DNA of 13,643 bases, taken from contig JAEOTJ010000087.1 in assembly GCA_016839905.1 (NCBI GenBank), forward strand, positions 1 through 13,643, in the 5' to 3' direction. This DNA is from Promethearchaeota archaeon (GTDB taxonomy: Archaea > Asgardarchaeota > Lokiarchaeia > Sigynarchaeales > SOKP01). This document shows, in pieces, positions 10,201 through 13,643 of the stretch. Numbering within the stretch: the first letter of the stretch is position 1; the number at the start of each line of letters is the position of its first letter. The position numbers were made by a program, and so were the translations under genes. Below the pieces are notes generated by a model, which saw nothing but the letters and a program-made list of their open reading frames with translations, searched no databases and was not told where the DNA came from.

Positions 10201-12654
10201 ACAGTTTTTACTAATGGGACATATTATTGGCGTGTATGTCCAACCTATGGGCCTTTTAAGGGTAATTGGTCTGAAGTATCTAGTTTTTTCGTGAGCATCT
10301 CTCCTAATAAAGAGGATCTTGAAGCTTTACAACGATTTGTATCTGGTCTAATATTAATAATCATACTTGGAGCTATTGCTGGAGCAATAGGATTAGCTTC
10401 ATACTATGTGTATAAGCATAATAAGCAAATATTCGCATATTTAAAGAGTAAAAAGAAAGAGAAAATTGATTCATTTGATGAAATTGATTATTTCAAAACT
10501 GAATATCCCGAGACGGATTATTTAACAGCCCCCAATATAGGATATACTTATCCCATATCCGATAATGTCGAGGCGGATTATTTAACTGCCCCCAATATCG
10601 GATATACATATCCCATACCCGATAATGTCAGGCATAGTCATCCCATACCCGATAATGTCGAAGAATATCAAAAAAAGAGAGATTCCAGAAAAGATATTGG
10701 TATTAGATGTTCAAATTGCCAAACAAGTAGATCTCTTCAGCAGAATGAGTTAAAAGATTATTATTGTTGGACTTGTGGCCAACTTAGCTTTGAGGTTATT
10801 TATTATTGCTTGCTCTGTTCTCGTATATTTATAATCCCAGGTTCAAGTATCAAAAGCTTAATGGAACATAATCAATTATATTGTACAGAATGTAATGTTG
10901 AATTAATTTTAGATAATCCTGACGACTATTATAATAAAGTATTTAATTTGAATTTCATCGAATCTACATTTGAATCTAAAACAATAGATATTAGTACCAG
11001 ATCAAGACAAGCATCAACCTCAGAACCAGAGGAACAAAGATGTATTATTTGTACTAATTGTTCAAGGAGAGATTTAATTTTTAAGGATGAATTGAAGAAA
11101 TTTAGGTGTGACAGGTGTGGAAAAGATACTATTAACATTATTTATCATTGTTTAGATTGCGATAGACAACATGGTATTTCTAAAGAAGAATATATTAGAT
11201 TTTTGGAGCCAAGGATGATGCAATGCCCGATTTGTGAGAGCAAAACTATATTAGTCGATGGGGAAGTATATTATGAATTAAAAATTGGACAGAAGAGACC
11301 TCAAAAACAAATCGAGAAACATGAATCTAAGCAACTTGAACTAGTAGAAATACCGAAGGCTGTTAAAAAAGAGAGGATAGAGAAGATCCAAGTTAAAAAA
11401 ATCGTAGTGGCTTGTTCAAAATGCACAACTCCCTATTATATTATTAAAGATAATCTAGATATATTTCAATGTGATAAATGTACAAATGAAACATTTAGGG
11501 TAATATACCAATGTAAAAAATGTAAAGCAGTTTCTCAAATTCGTAAGGAAATTTACTTAGAGTCAGGGCAACAAGAGTCATTTGACTGTTCTCATTGTGA
11601 AGATAGAATGGTATTACTATTTAAAACAAAGGAATATGAATTAAATACAGAAAATATAGAATTTCAAACTGAAATAAAAATGTCAAAAAGAGAAGCAACA
11701 AATCTTAAAGCTGATGAAACTGAGAAATCTAAACCACCAATAACTTATAAACCAGTTCCAGTTAAAATTAAAAAAGATATAAAAGTTGAAGTGATGTGTT
11801 CAAAATGTACTGCTAAATCTTTTATTATAAATGATAAGCTAGATAAATTCAAATGTAATAAATGTTTAAATGAAAAATTTAAAGTGAAATACCAATGTAA
11901 TTACTGCAAAAGGATCGAATTCCTTTCGAAGGAAACTTATTTAGCTTCAGAGCAACCAGATTCATTTGATTGTTATTATTGTAGGGGACGAATGAATTCA
12001 TTTGAAATTGAGAAATCTAGACCTCCAATAACATCTAGAGCACGTCCTGTCAAGTCTGAAAAGGACATCCAAATTGGAGTAATGTGTTCAAACTGTCAAG
12101 AAAAATCTTACATTCAAAACTATGAGAAAGAGAATTATCAATGCGAGAAATGCTCTAATACCTCATTTTTTGTAGGATATTATTGCGAAAAATGCGATGA
12201 TGTCAATGCCATTTCTAAACAGGCATTTATTAATATGAATGAACAAATTATCATTGATTGCTCCAAATGTGGCAATAAAATGGAATTACTTTATAAATCA
12301 AATTATCAAGATGAAACACGACTACAAGATAAAGAAGCTCCAGCACCTACCACAAGTAGGATTAGGAAATCTAAACCTTTAATAAGACCTAGAGTCCTTC
12401 CTGTCAAGCCTATAAAAGACTTTCGAATTGGAGTCATGTGTTCAAATTGTCAAGATAAATCATACATTCAAAACTCTGAGAAAGAGAAATATAAATGCGA
12501 GAAATGTTCCAATAGCACATTTTTTATTGGATATTATTGCAAAAAATGCGAAGAAATCTATGCCATTTCCAAACAGGCATTTATTAACAATGATGAACAA
12601 CTTACCATTGATTGTTCTAAATGTGGTAAAAAAATGAAAATAATAAAGAAATAA
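1228..12654 (+). CDS. Giant single-pass surface protein (3808 residues): modular Ig-like/FN3-like ectodomain and cytoplasmic zinc-ribbon array
   Basis: No named family covers the whole protein. An N-terminal hydrophobic helix (about 12-27) follows a basic start, fitting a signal peptide or anchor. Residues 59-3027 form the ectodomain. Modules in order: A1 59-211, B1 215-317, B2 322-422, A2 423-588, B3 596-697, B4 702-806, B5 808-909, C 916-1068, D1 1072-1172, B6 1175-1278, B7 1281-1382, E1 1386-1589, D2 1595-1694, B8 1697-1800, B9 1803-1904, D3 1907-2005, B10 2008-2111, B11 2114-2215, F 2222-2389, D4 2390-2489, B12 2493-2596, B13 2599-2699, E2 2703-2904, D5 2910-3027. N-X-S/T sequons are abundant throughout, fitting a glycosylated outside face. 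A transmembrane helix (about 3040-3062) is followed by a Lys-rich stretch, fitting a cytoplasmic tail (3063-3808) with a Tyr/Pro repeat and six double zinc ribbons. It is probably a receptor or adhesin; ligand and function are unknown. The TTG start is set by the upstream stop and the Shine-Dalgarno site. Confidence 0.92.
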   Translation: MRSTKLRQKETITLFFIFIVFLFIGMVNLRDFNNKSIKDNSIRNDFESPPMSSSGNSSIFDGLIIEHRFQAFTIDDPYNFSYTYLSGNTFGVSWEDTLYSWQESNLTRIMSGGSYFGDGNHTPAWIFTNTTLLDTIPIGVIAQDDHDFIVIDETTHYYLGYGILDIWVLQDVTYPSSIIWYEKSTGILLNGTFETGVLPYTFQFVGTNAEFNPNDHEPELLLPSVSPTEGNQTSFFNFSVIYQDQDDNTPVYVNVLINGTSYTMEKQDQLDDDYIDGCTYQFLTTLQPGLYNYSFQCADNKYSNSTVVFTWVNVTDGGNNNLPNLINGQINPSSGYRYSTIYKFTVDYSDLDNNPPDYINITINSTTYSMDKQDSSDINYMDGCIYTYSTIFNDPGSYYFYFNASDGIYNSSDGIYNGPSVFEHEFQFFDGMYVDYSNNNTYYSDGFANFSYSYESELDFRVTRINPFGYTYWDVNDQTRIMTNFSGVFVYNNNTHSAVRIPTEVSLNDTVLISVLGEGDHSFNVTDEFIYDLPGYGQVEVWVLEDLDGFGGFALYEQSTGILLNGTFIISSGLLNDNLSIIDTNANFYIYSNDYAPSLSMGSVSPSRGNENTEFVFSVNYTDQDNNKPKNMDVIINGTLYEMEKQNPSDKVYTDGCLYEYSTNLTLAPYNYTYYFECFDGEYSNSTIIYNDLEVKIINDFAPNLTNPSVEPLKGDQFTQFNFTILYMDADNNTPSYVYVLINESQYLMVKQNPSDENFIDGCLFQYLTYLSPAASNYTYSFECYDDRFLNFTMNYTNLEVNETNNYAPRLLNPQINPENGMNTTIFEFSVVYYDDDDNLPSFINITINGTGTFSMIKKFPPDNTSTDGIQYYYNTTLDWGFYQFQINCSDGKYVNSTGWIIGPEVNPFYSNVSTEDMTIFEDDFEDGSYVGDWTLTGSGGVGTHTSNSGSYSAYHCYDAGSLTSNIFDLSSYNNVNISFWVRKGDDTFSEDPDMDTEDFFCEFYNTLGVWEQLDYFSALDPVGQIYLRSHTLPANALHSNFRIRFRQEGGSGSPNDYWHFDDVKINVMDSLRINLLSPNNESSFMSGFHNYNWTNFEASFGTVNYTLQISNTTDFTDIIYEQRDIIETPSTTNLTAYIDFSSMIYYWRVRPTFGPFKGNWSDYFIFNLTYNENLPSLISGVVDPISGDQWTQFNFTVNYIDVDNNYPYFINVTINGTSFTMIKQNPFDNDYTDGCIYQYLTTLAPNPYNYSYLFECGDGKYLNSTIFYSDLKVTESNFYTPTLINGQVTPTIGINSTLFNFTVNYFDEDNNLPSQINITFNNTGTYPMLPINPLDTNVTDGILYSFSTTLDFGYYQFEINCSDTNYQNSTGWIIGPEVNPFYGLSVGREIKNVAIFRNTLPWGRNSNEEILTANGISYDVYAQANLGSVSLSGYDKVIIPSVQSQAFYDTLTSSAVRIWLESYVSSGGILELHCAHYSSDIINGAIPGGYNVVYSSDNALTINAIYIDHPIVESITNNEIDGWSSSVHNYLINIKAQDKIIIYDDTNQYPRLITSRFGNGLLIYTGMTVEHGYYYSYSNILENIILYGDSTAGSVHLLKPFNNSLIISGNTNFNWTSFEIPSVTVNYTLQISNTTDFTGIIYEQRDIIEISNTTNLTAYIDFSSMIYYWRVRPTFGPFKGNWSDYFIFNLTYNENLPSLISGVVDPISGDQWTQFNFTVNYIDVDNNYPYFINVTINGTSFTMIKQNPSDINYTNGCIYQYLTTLAPNTYNYSYLFECGDGKYLNSTIFYSDLKVTESNFYTPTLINGQVFPTIGINSTLFNFTVNYFDEDNNLPIQINITINNTGTYPMLAVNPLDTNTTDGIIYYFNTTLDFGYYKFHFNCTDGGFANSTGWIIGPEVNPFYGAGIITLLTPPNTSTFFTGICNFTWTSLDLPHGAVNYTLQISNFSNVLFEKDEIKELGGISNLTQGIYYDSGLYYWRVNASYGMFQSNWSDYFMFNLTYNENNPSLIAGDVDPISGDQWTQFNFTVIYFDADNNYPYFINITINGTSFTMIKQNPSDNDYTDGCVYQYSTPITPNTYNYSYSFECGDGKYLNSTILHSDLQVIESNYYTPTLVNGQVAPTDGDNSTLFNFTITYFDDDNNLPRQINITINNTGTFSMFKALVTDKNVTDGILYYYNTILDWGSYQFQINCYDGAFQNSTGWILGPDINPFIGFNLTSGSGTIKLNEVCLDPDFIEMYNYGSDIVMTGWYMVIYDDNVIDITYNFPAGWTFRCNFIVVLHENTGTDTDTDLYTGGNIYWANRPIAVGLFDNTGACIDWVQTSTHILSRPPDADWTQDTTWTLNNNYAYRTSDIDNDLASDWTVSSSGSQGSLNPGQTGQTGTGGGYNLNLLTPTNGSFLFTGGNNFSWSSIEAPFGPVNYSLQISNTLDFSSIIYEKTNIIEASTITNTSILVNYAVGRYYWRVCPTYGPFKGNWSETFTFDLILNDFAPTLSSEIVNPKNGNQYTQFDFSVIYTDQDNNAPFQMSVFINGTENPMIKQNPLDMDYTDGCIYQYSTQLPIAPYNYNYYFECNDGKYTDTTIIYNDLSVVYMNYNVPRIMDAQVNPTDGSDTTLFSFTAWYFDNDGDLPNYMNININGITFPMVKAVPSDFDATDGIYYYYTTTLDWGSYQFQVECFDGGFTNSTDWIKGPEINPFNYLSGEIERVAIFRNSLPWGYNSNEQILTANGISYDVYAQANLGSVSLSGYDKVIIPSVQSQAFYDILTSSAVRVWLESYISSGGIFEMHAAHQSSDPINGALPGGYTVVYNIVDALTINATFINHPIVENVTNSEIDGWSSSAHSYISNIQSQDQIIIYDETNQYPRLILSQYGSGLLIYTGMTVEWADGHGYSNILENIILYGSENEESIKLVNPSNDTIIEEGGLQTFTWENFDVSFGPVDYTIQISKFADFSTIYHEINNIVETPVITSVSILIEGPEAKDDQGIFVSTVFTNGTYYWRVCPTYGPFKGNWSEVSSFFVSISPNKEDLEALQRFVSGLILIIILGAIAGAIGLASYYVYKHNKQIFAYLKSKKKEKIDSFDEIDYFKTEYPETDYLTAPNIGYTYPISDNVEADYLTAPNIGYTYPIPDNVRHSHPIPDNVEEYQKKRDSRKDIGIRCSNCQTSRSLQQNELKDYYCWTCGQLSFEVIYYCLLCSRIFIIPGSSIKSLMEHNQLYCTECNVELILDNPDDYYNKVFNLNFIESTFESKTIDISTRSRQASTSEPEEQRCIICTNCSRRDLIFKDELKKFRCDRCGKDTINIIYHCLDCDRQHGISKEEYIRFLEPRMMQCPICESKTILVDGEVYYELKIGQKRPQKQIEKHESKQLELVEIPKAVKKERIEKIQVKKIVVACSKCTTPYYIIKDNLDIFQCDKCTNETFRVIYQCKKCKAVSQIRKEIYLESGQQESFDCSHCEDRMVLLFKTKEYELNTENIEFQTEIKMSKREATNLKADETEKSKPPITYKPVPVKIKKDIKVEVMCSKCTAKSFIINDKLDKFKCNKCLNEKFKVKYQCNYCKRIEFLSKETYLASEQPDSFDCYYCRGRMNSFEIEKSRPPITSRARPVKSEKDIQIGVMCSNCQEKSYIQNYEKENYQCEKCSNTSFFVGYYCEKCDDVNAISKQAFINMNEQIIIDCSKCGNKMELLYKSNYQDETRLQDKEAPAPTTSRIRKSKPLIRPRVLPVKPIKDFRIGVMCSNCQDKSYIQNSEKEKYKCEKCSNSTFFIGYYCKKCEEIYAISKQAFINNDEQLTIDCSKCGKKMKIIKK
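1402..2991 (+). repeat. A modules: two copies of an unassigned ~155-residue ectodomain unit
   Basis: A1 spans 1402-1860 and A2 spans 2494-2991. They share the order NFSYxY near the start, TRIM in the middle, a GYGxxxVWVLxD/IWVLQD strand, then YExSTGILLNGTF and a closing DTNANF/GTNAEF. The two copies are diverged, so the duplication is old. B1 and B2 separate them. I do not recognise a named family; a beta-rich fold is likely from the alternating pattern. Confidence 0.65.
3973..4431 (+). other. C module: jelly-roll/MAM-like domain within the giant protein
   Basis: Residues 916-1068. The unit opens with IFEDDFEDG...W, continues with a GTHTSNSGSYSAYHC strand, FDLSSYNNVNISFWVRKG, a long loop and FRIRFRQEGG, and ends with YWHFDDVKI. 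This order (FEDDFE..W, SGxxSA, hydrophobic strand, F-R-x-R-F, D-D-V-x-I) is usual for MAM/concanavalin-like beta sandwiches in secreted proteins that bind glycans or proteins. The assignment rests on pattern only. It sits as a single insert after the GPEVNPF end of B5. Confidence 0.55.
4441..6939 (+). repeat. 522-codon tandem duplication (D-B-B block), copies 4441-5373 and 6007-6939
   Basis: The two blocks align without any gap at an offset of exactly 1566 nt. From about 4539 to 5216 (6105 to 6782 in copy 2) the DNA is nearly identical, including synonymous positions. Both outer ends of the alignment are clearly more diverged. E1 lies between the copies. The pattern suggests either a fairly recent duplication or later gene conversion limited to the centre. 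Confidence 0.8.
5383..5994 (+). other. E1 module: ThuA/class I glutamine amidotransferase-like domain
   Basis: Residues 1386-1589. Features of a flavodoxin-like alpha/beta unit are visible: VAIFRN strand, ILTANGISYDVY, YDKVIIPS strand, an amphipathic helix, then WLESYVSSGGILELHCAH at the position of the nucleophile elbow. These are followed by HPIVESITNNEIDGWSSS, IIIYDDTNQYPRL and GLLIYTGMT, and a final helix NILENIILYG. This order is that of ThuA-like/GATase1-like domains. The full catalytic GxCxG elbow is absent, so it is probably a binding domain, not an enzyme. Confidence 0.6.
7891..8394 (+). other. F module: lamin-tail-like (LTD) domain
   Basis: Residues 2222-2389. The start KLNEVCLDPDFIEMYNYGSD followed by GWYMVIYDDN, a FPAGW strand, FIVVLHEN, a nonpolar VGLFDNTGACIDWVQ strand, and the closing DWTVSSSGSQGSLNPGQ match the usual LTD layout (INEV...DFIELYN.GS..V.L.GW.L.D ... 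GSPG.N). LTDs occur both in eukaryotic lamins and in many bacterial and archaeal secreted proteins. A short Gly/Thr/Gln linker joins it to D4. It is a single insert after the GPDINPF end of B11. Confidence 0.75.
9334..9939 (+). other. E2 module: second ThuA/GATase1-like domain
   Basis: Residues 2703-2904. It is the paralogue of E1 with the same strand and helix order, but the elbow reads EMHAAH where E1 reads ELHCAH, so the cysteine is replaced by alanine. The segment 9418-9564 is almost identical to 5473-5619 of E1 at the DNA level, while both flanks have drifted. It sits after the GPEINPF end of B13 and before D5. Confidence 0.6.
10513..10660 (+). repeat. Juxtamembrane short tandem repeat, 60-nt period (20 residues), with a 30-nt partial copy
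   Basis: Two 60-nt copies start at 10513 and 10573 and encode DYLTAPNIGYTYPIxDNVEx. A third, shortened copy (about 10631-10660) repeats only HPIPDNVE at a 30-nt step. The DNA copies differ at only a few sites, so the expansion is recent. It lies about 33 residues inside the membrane, just before the zinc ribbons, and is rich in Tyr and Pro, so it may act as a flexible tether or docking site (inference). Confidence 0.85.
10702..12654 (+). repeat. Six cytoplasmic double zinc-ribbon units (24 CxxC motifs)
   Basis: The first cysteines of the units are residues 3161, 3275, 3396, 3524, 3620 and 3738. Each unit of about 65-70 residues has four CxxC knuckles: CSxC, about 15 residues, CxxC, about 10 residues ending in the YxC strand, CxxC, about 20 residues, CxxC. 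Pairing knuckles 1+2 and 3+4 gives two treble-clef or ribbon-type Zn sites per unit, so up to 12 Zn in all (inferred). Units 3-6 are joined by Lys/Pro linkers such as KSxPPIT...PVK..KDI. Units 5 and 6 are the youngest pair, 354 nt apart. No catalytic motif is seen, so the array more likely binds protein or nucleic acid. Confidence 0.85.
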
Positions 12655-12668
12655 AATAATAATTTCTC

Positions 12669-12676
12669 CTTTTTTT
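12669..12676 (+). terminator. Oligo-T terminator of the giant gene
   Basis: A CTTTTTTT run begins about 15 nt after the TAA stop. Archaeal RNA polymerase can stop at such T-runs in the non-template strand without a hairpin. No clear inverted repeat precedes it. Confidence 0.5.
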
Positions 12677-12877
12677 AGTTATAATATGAAGAAATTTATA
12701 ATTTGGCTTTAAATAAAGGACATTTCAAAGAGCAGAAAATGTAATCGAGAATCTTCCACCCTTAAAAGAATCCTAATTTGTTAATTCCTCATTAACTTAT
12801 TTATTAAAAAGAGTCGTAGATTTTGATCAAGTTCTTCTATTATTTAAAAGAATCTTAATAATTACTTTCATTATTAT

Positions 12878-12893
12878 GAAAATCTTTATAAAG
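12878..12893 (+). promoter_or_regulatory. Probable BRE/TATA promoter of the GTPase gene
   Basis: GAAAAT (12878-12883) is followed by CTTTATAAAG (12884-12893), a perfect 10-base palindrome with a TTTATA core. A start site about 25 nt downstream (near 12912-12916) would leave a leader of roughly 45 nt containing the Shine-Dalgarno site. It suggests that the GTPase can be transcribed independently of the giant gene. Confidence 0.55.
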
Positions 12894-12946
12894 AAAATTA
12901 CTTAATATCATATAGTCACAAGTATTTATTTATTTAATCTACAGGC

Positions 12947-12951
12947 AGGTG
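12947..12951 (+). promoter_or_regulatory. Shine-Dalgarno site pointing to a non-standard ATA start
   Basis: AGGTG lies 7 nt before the ATA at 12959. The same spacing (7-8 nt) is used by the giant gene's TTG and by the metF ATG. From the GTG at 12983 the site would be 31 nt away, far too distant. This is the main sequence support for starting the GTPase upstream of its P-loop. Confidence 0.6.
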
Positions 12952-12958
12952 TAGTTCC

Positions 12959-13639
12959 ATAAAAATTGTAATTACAGGTCCAGTGCAAAGTGGAAAATCT
13001 AGTTTTATTCAATATTTCGATAAAAGAGCTTTGAATGTTCAAGCTAAAGGAAAAGATGATGTTTATTATACAGTAGGAATGGATATGGGAACACTTAAAT
13101 TAAATGGTTTTGAAGTATTTCTTTTTGGAACGCCAGGACTATTAAGATTTTCTATCATGCGTGATGTTATAGTTGATGGAGCTGATGGAATTATCTTCAT
13201 GTTTGATGCTGTTCATCCCGAAAAAGATGAGAAAGCTATTACTATATTAAATTCAATTAGAACAGAAATTAGATCCGTAACACCAATAATATATTTAATT
13301 AATAAACAAGATGTTGAAGGAGCTCGTCCTGCTGAAGTCGTCAAAATTCAAAATAATTTGCCAGAAGATAGCAAGGTATTCCCAACAAGCGTGAAAAACG
13401 GAACAAACATAGAAGAGGCATTAAAATATATTGTAAATAAAGTGTATGATAATTATAAGGAAACGATTGAGATCCTTCGAGATCATGAAGAAAATATTAA
13501 GGGTTTAGCAGGTAAATTAAGCATAAGTAAAGAACAAATGCGGGACTTTTTAAACAGCCTTGAAATAAAGCGATTCATAGCAATTGATCGGAGAAATAAA
13601 ACTTACAAGGTAAGGAAAGGTTTAAAGAATTTAATTTAA
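12959..13639 (+). CDS. Ras-like small GTPase (Srp102/MglA-like type) with C-terminal winged-helix-like domain; likely ATA start
   Basis: A 226-residue cytoplasmic GTP-binding switch protein. Visible motifs: P-loop GPVQSGKS (7-14); switch I threonine probably in YYTVGMDMG (T38); G3 as FGTPGLLRF (56-64), where the usual Asp is Gly and the usual Gln is Leu; G4 NKQD (115-118); G5 TSVK (143-146). The FGTPG form is familiar from COG2229/MglA-like GTPases. Residues about 179-226 look like a winged helix: LAGKLSIS, helix SKEQMRDFLNSLEIK, then a wing IAIDRRNKTYKV. The GTG at 12983 would begin at residue 9 and destroy the P-loop. Between the upstream in-frame stop (12935-12937) and the P-loop there is no ATG, GTG or TTG. 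ATA at 12959 has a well-placed Shine-Dalgarno site and gives an N-terminus typical of the family (MKIVITG). An assembly error at this codon is the alternative. Confidence 0.88.
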   Translation: MKIVITGPVQSGKSSFIQYFDKRALNVQAKGKDDVYYTVGMDMGTLKLNGFEVFLFGTPGLLRFSIMRDVIVDGADGIIFMFDAVHPEKDEKAITILNSIRTEIRSVTPIIYLINKQDVEGARPAEVVKIQNNLPEDSKVFPTSVKNGTNIEEALKYIVNKVYDNYKETIEILRDHEENIKGLAGKLSISKEQMRDFLNSLEIKRFIAIDRRNKTYKVRKGLKNLI

Positions 13640-13643
13640 TATA

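Larger units (their letters stand above)
4441..10308 (+). repeat. D modules: five FN3-like domains
   Basis: Copies at 4441-4743, 6010-6309, 6946-7242, 8395-8694 and 9955-10308. Each has L-L-x-P near the start, a tryptophan in N-x-x-W-T/S, VNYTLQISN, an acidic I-I-E-x strand and the strong end motif YYWRVxPTxGPFKGNWS. This Y-Y-W-R-V / W-S pattern is typical of fibronectin type III-like domains in prokaryotic surface proteins. D5, the last, carries an extra loop of about 15 residues and leads into the transmembrane helix. Confidence 0.75.
12655..12958. other. Intergenic region between the giant gene and the GTPase gene
   Basis: It holds an oligo-T terminator near its start, a promoter at about 12878-12893 and the GTPase Shine-Dalgarno site, each listed separately. 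A 16-nt imperfect direct repeat, TTAAAAGAATCYTAAT, occurs at 12762-12777 and 12844-12859. I see no gene, tRNA or stable hairpin in it. Confidence 0.6.

Noticed and set aside
10079..10294. Plus-strand alternate-frame reading inside D5 and another at 12428-12637 inside zinc unit 6
   Set aside because: The D5 and zinc-ribbon motifs are clear in the main frame; the alternate readings only follow it out of phase.
12983..13639. GTPase beginning at GTG 12983
   Set aside because: It would remove the first half of the P-loop (GPV of GPVQSGKS) and the first beta strand, and it has no Shine-Dalgarno site at the right distance.

Overview
The window is AT-rich, with archaeal-style signals: BRE/TATA-like promoter elements, Shine-Dalgarno (SD) sites resembling GGAGGTGA, and an oligo-T terminator. 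Its gene content is a split MetV/MetF pair, a giant multidomain surface protein full of N-X-S/T sequons, a cytoplasmic zinc-ribbon array and a Ras-like small GTPase. Together these suggest an Asgard archaeon, possibly Lokiarchaeia-like. That assignment is an inference from gene content and style; no marker gene is present to prove it.

Layout. Positions 1-953 (minus strand) hold a two-gene C1-metabolism operon: metV (complete), then metF (only its first 93 codons lie in the window). Positions 954-1227 are a divergent intergenic region carrying the promoter and leader of the large gene. Positions 1228-12654 (plus) are one uninterrupted 3808-codon gene. It encodes an N-terminal membrane/signal segment, an ectodomain of about 3000 residues, one C-terminal transmembrane helix and a cytoplasmic tail of about 745 residues. 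The ectodomain is built from a small set of repeated modules. In order they are A1-B1-B2-A2-B3-B4-B5-C-D1-B6-B7-E1-D2-B8-B9-D3-B10-B11-F-D4-B12-B13-E2-D5, where A is an unassigned domain, B an Ig-like/Ca-site domain, C a jelly-roll/MAM-like domain, D FN3-like, E ThuA/GATase1-like and F a lamin-tail-like domain. The tail has a Tyr/Pro-rich short repeat followed by six units of paired CxxC zinc ribbons (24 CxxC motifs).

Positions 12655-12958 are an intergenic region with a terminator and a separate promoter. Positions 12959-13639 (plus) encode a small GTPase with a C-terminal winged-helix-like extension. Its P-loop is intact only if translation begins at an ATA codon. The usual start codon at 12983 would cut the P-loop in half.

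How the genes may work together. MetV and MetF are expected to form the methylene-tetrahydrofolate reductase of the folate methyl branch and have no obvious link to the rest. The giant protein looks like a single-pass receptor or adhesin that presents many binding domains outside and a zinc-ribbon array inside. The GTPase downstream, on the same strand but with its own promoter, may be a signalling partner. That partnership is a hypothesis based on adjacency only.
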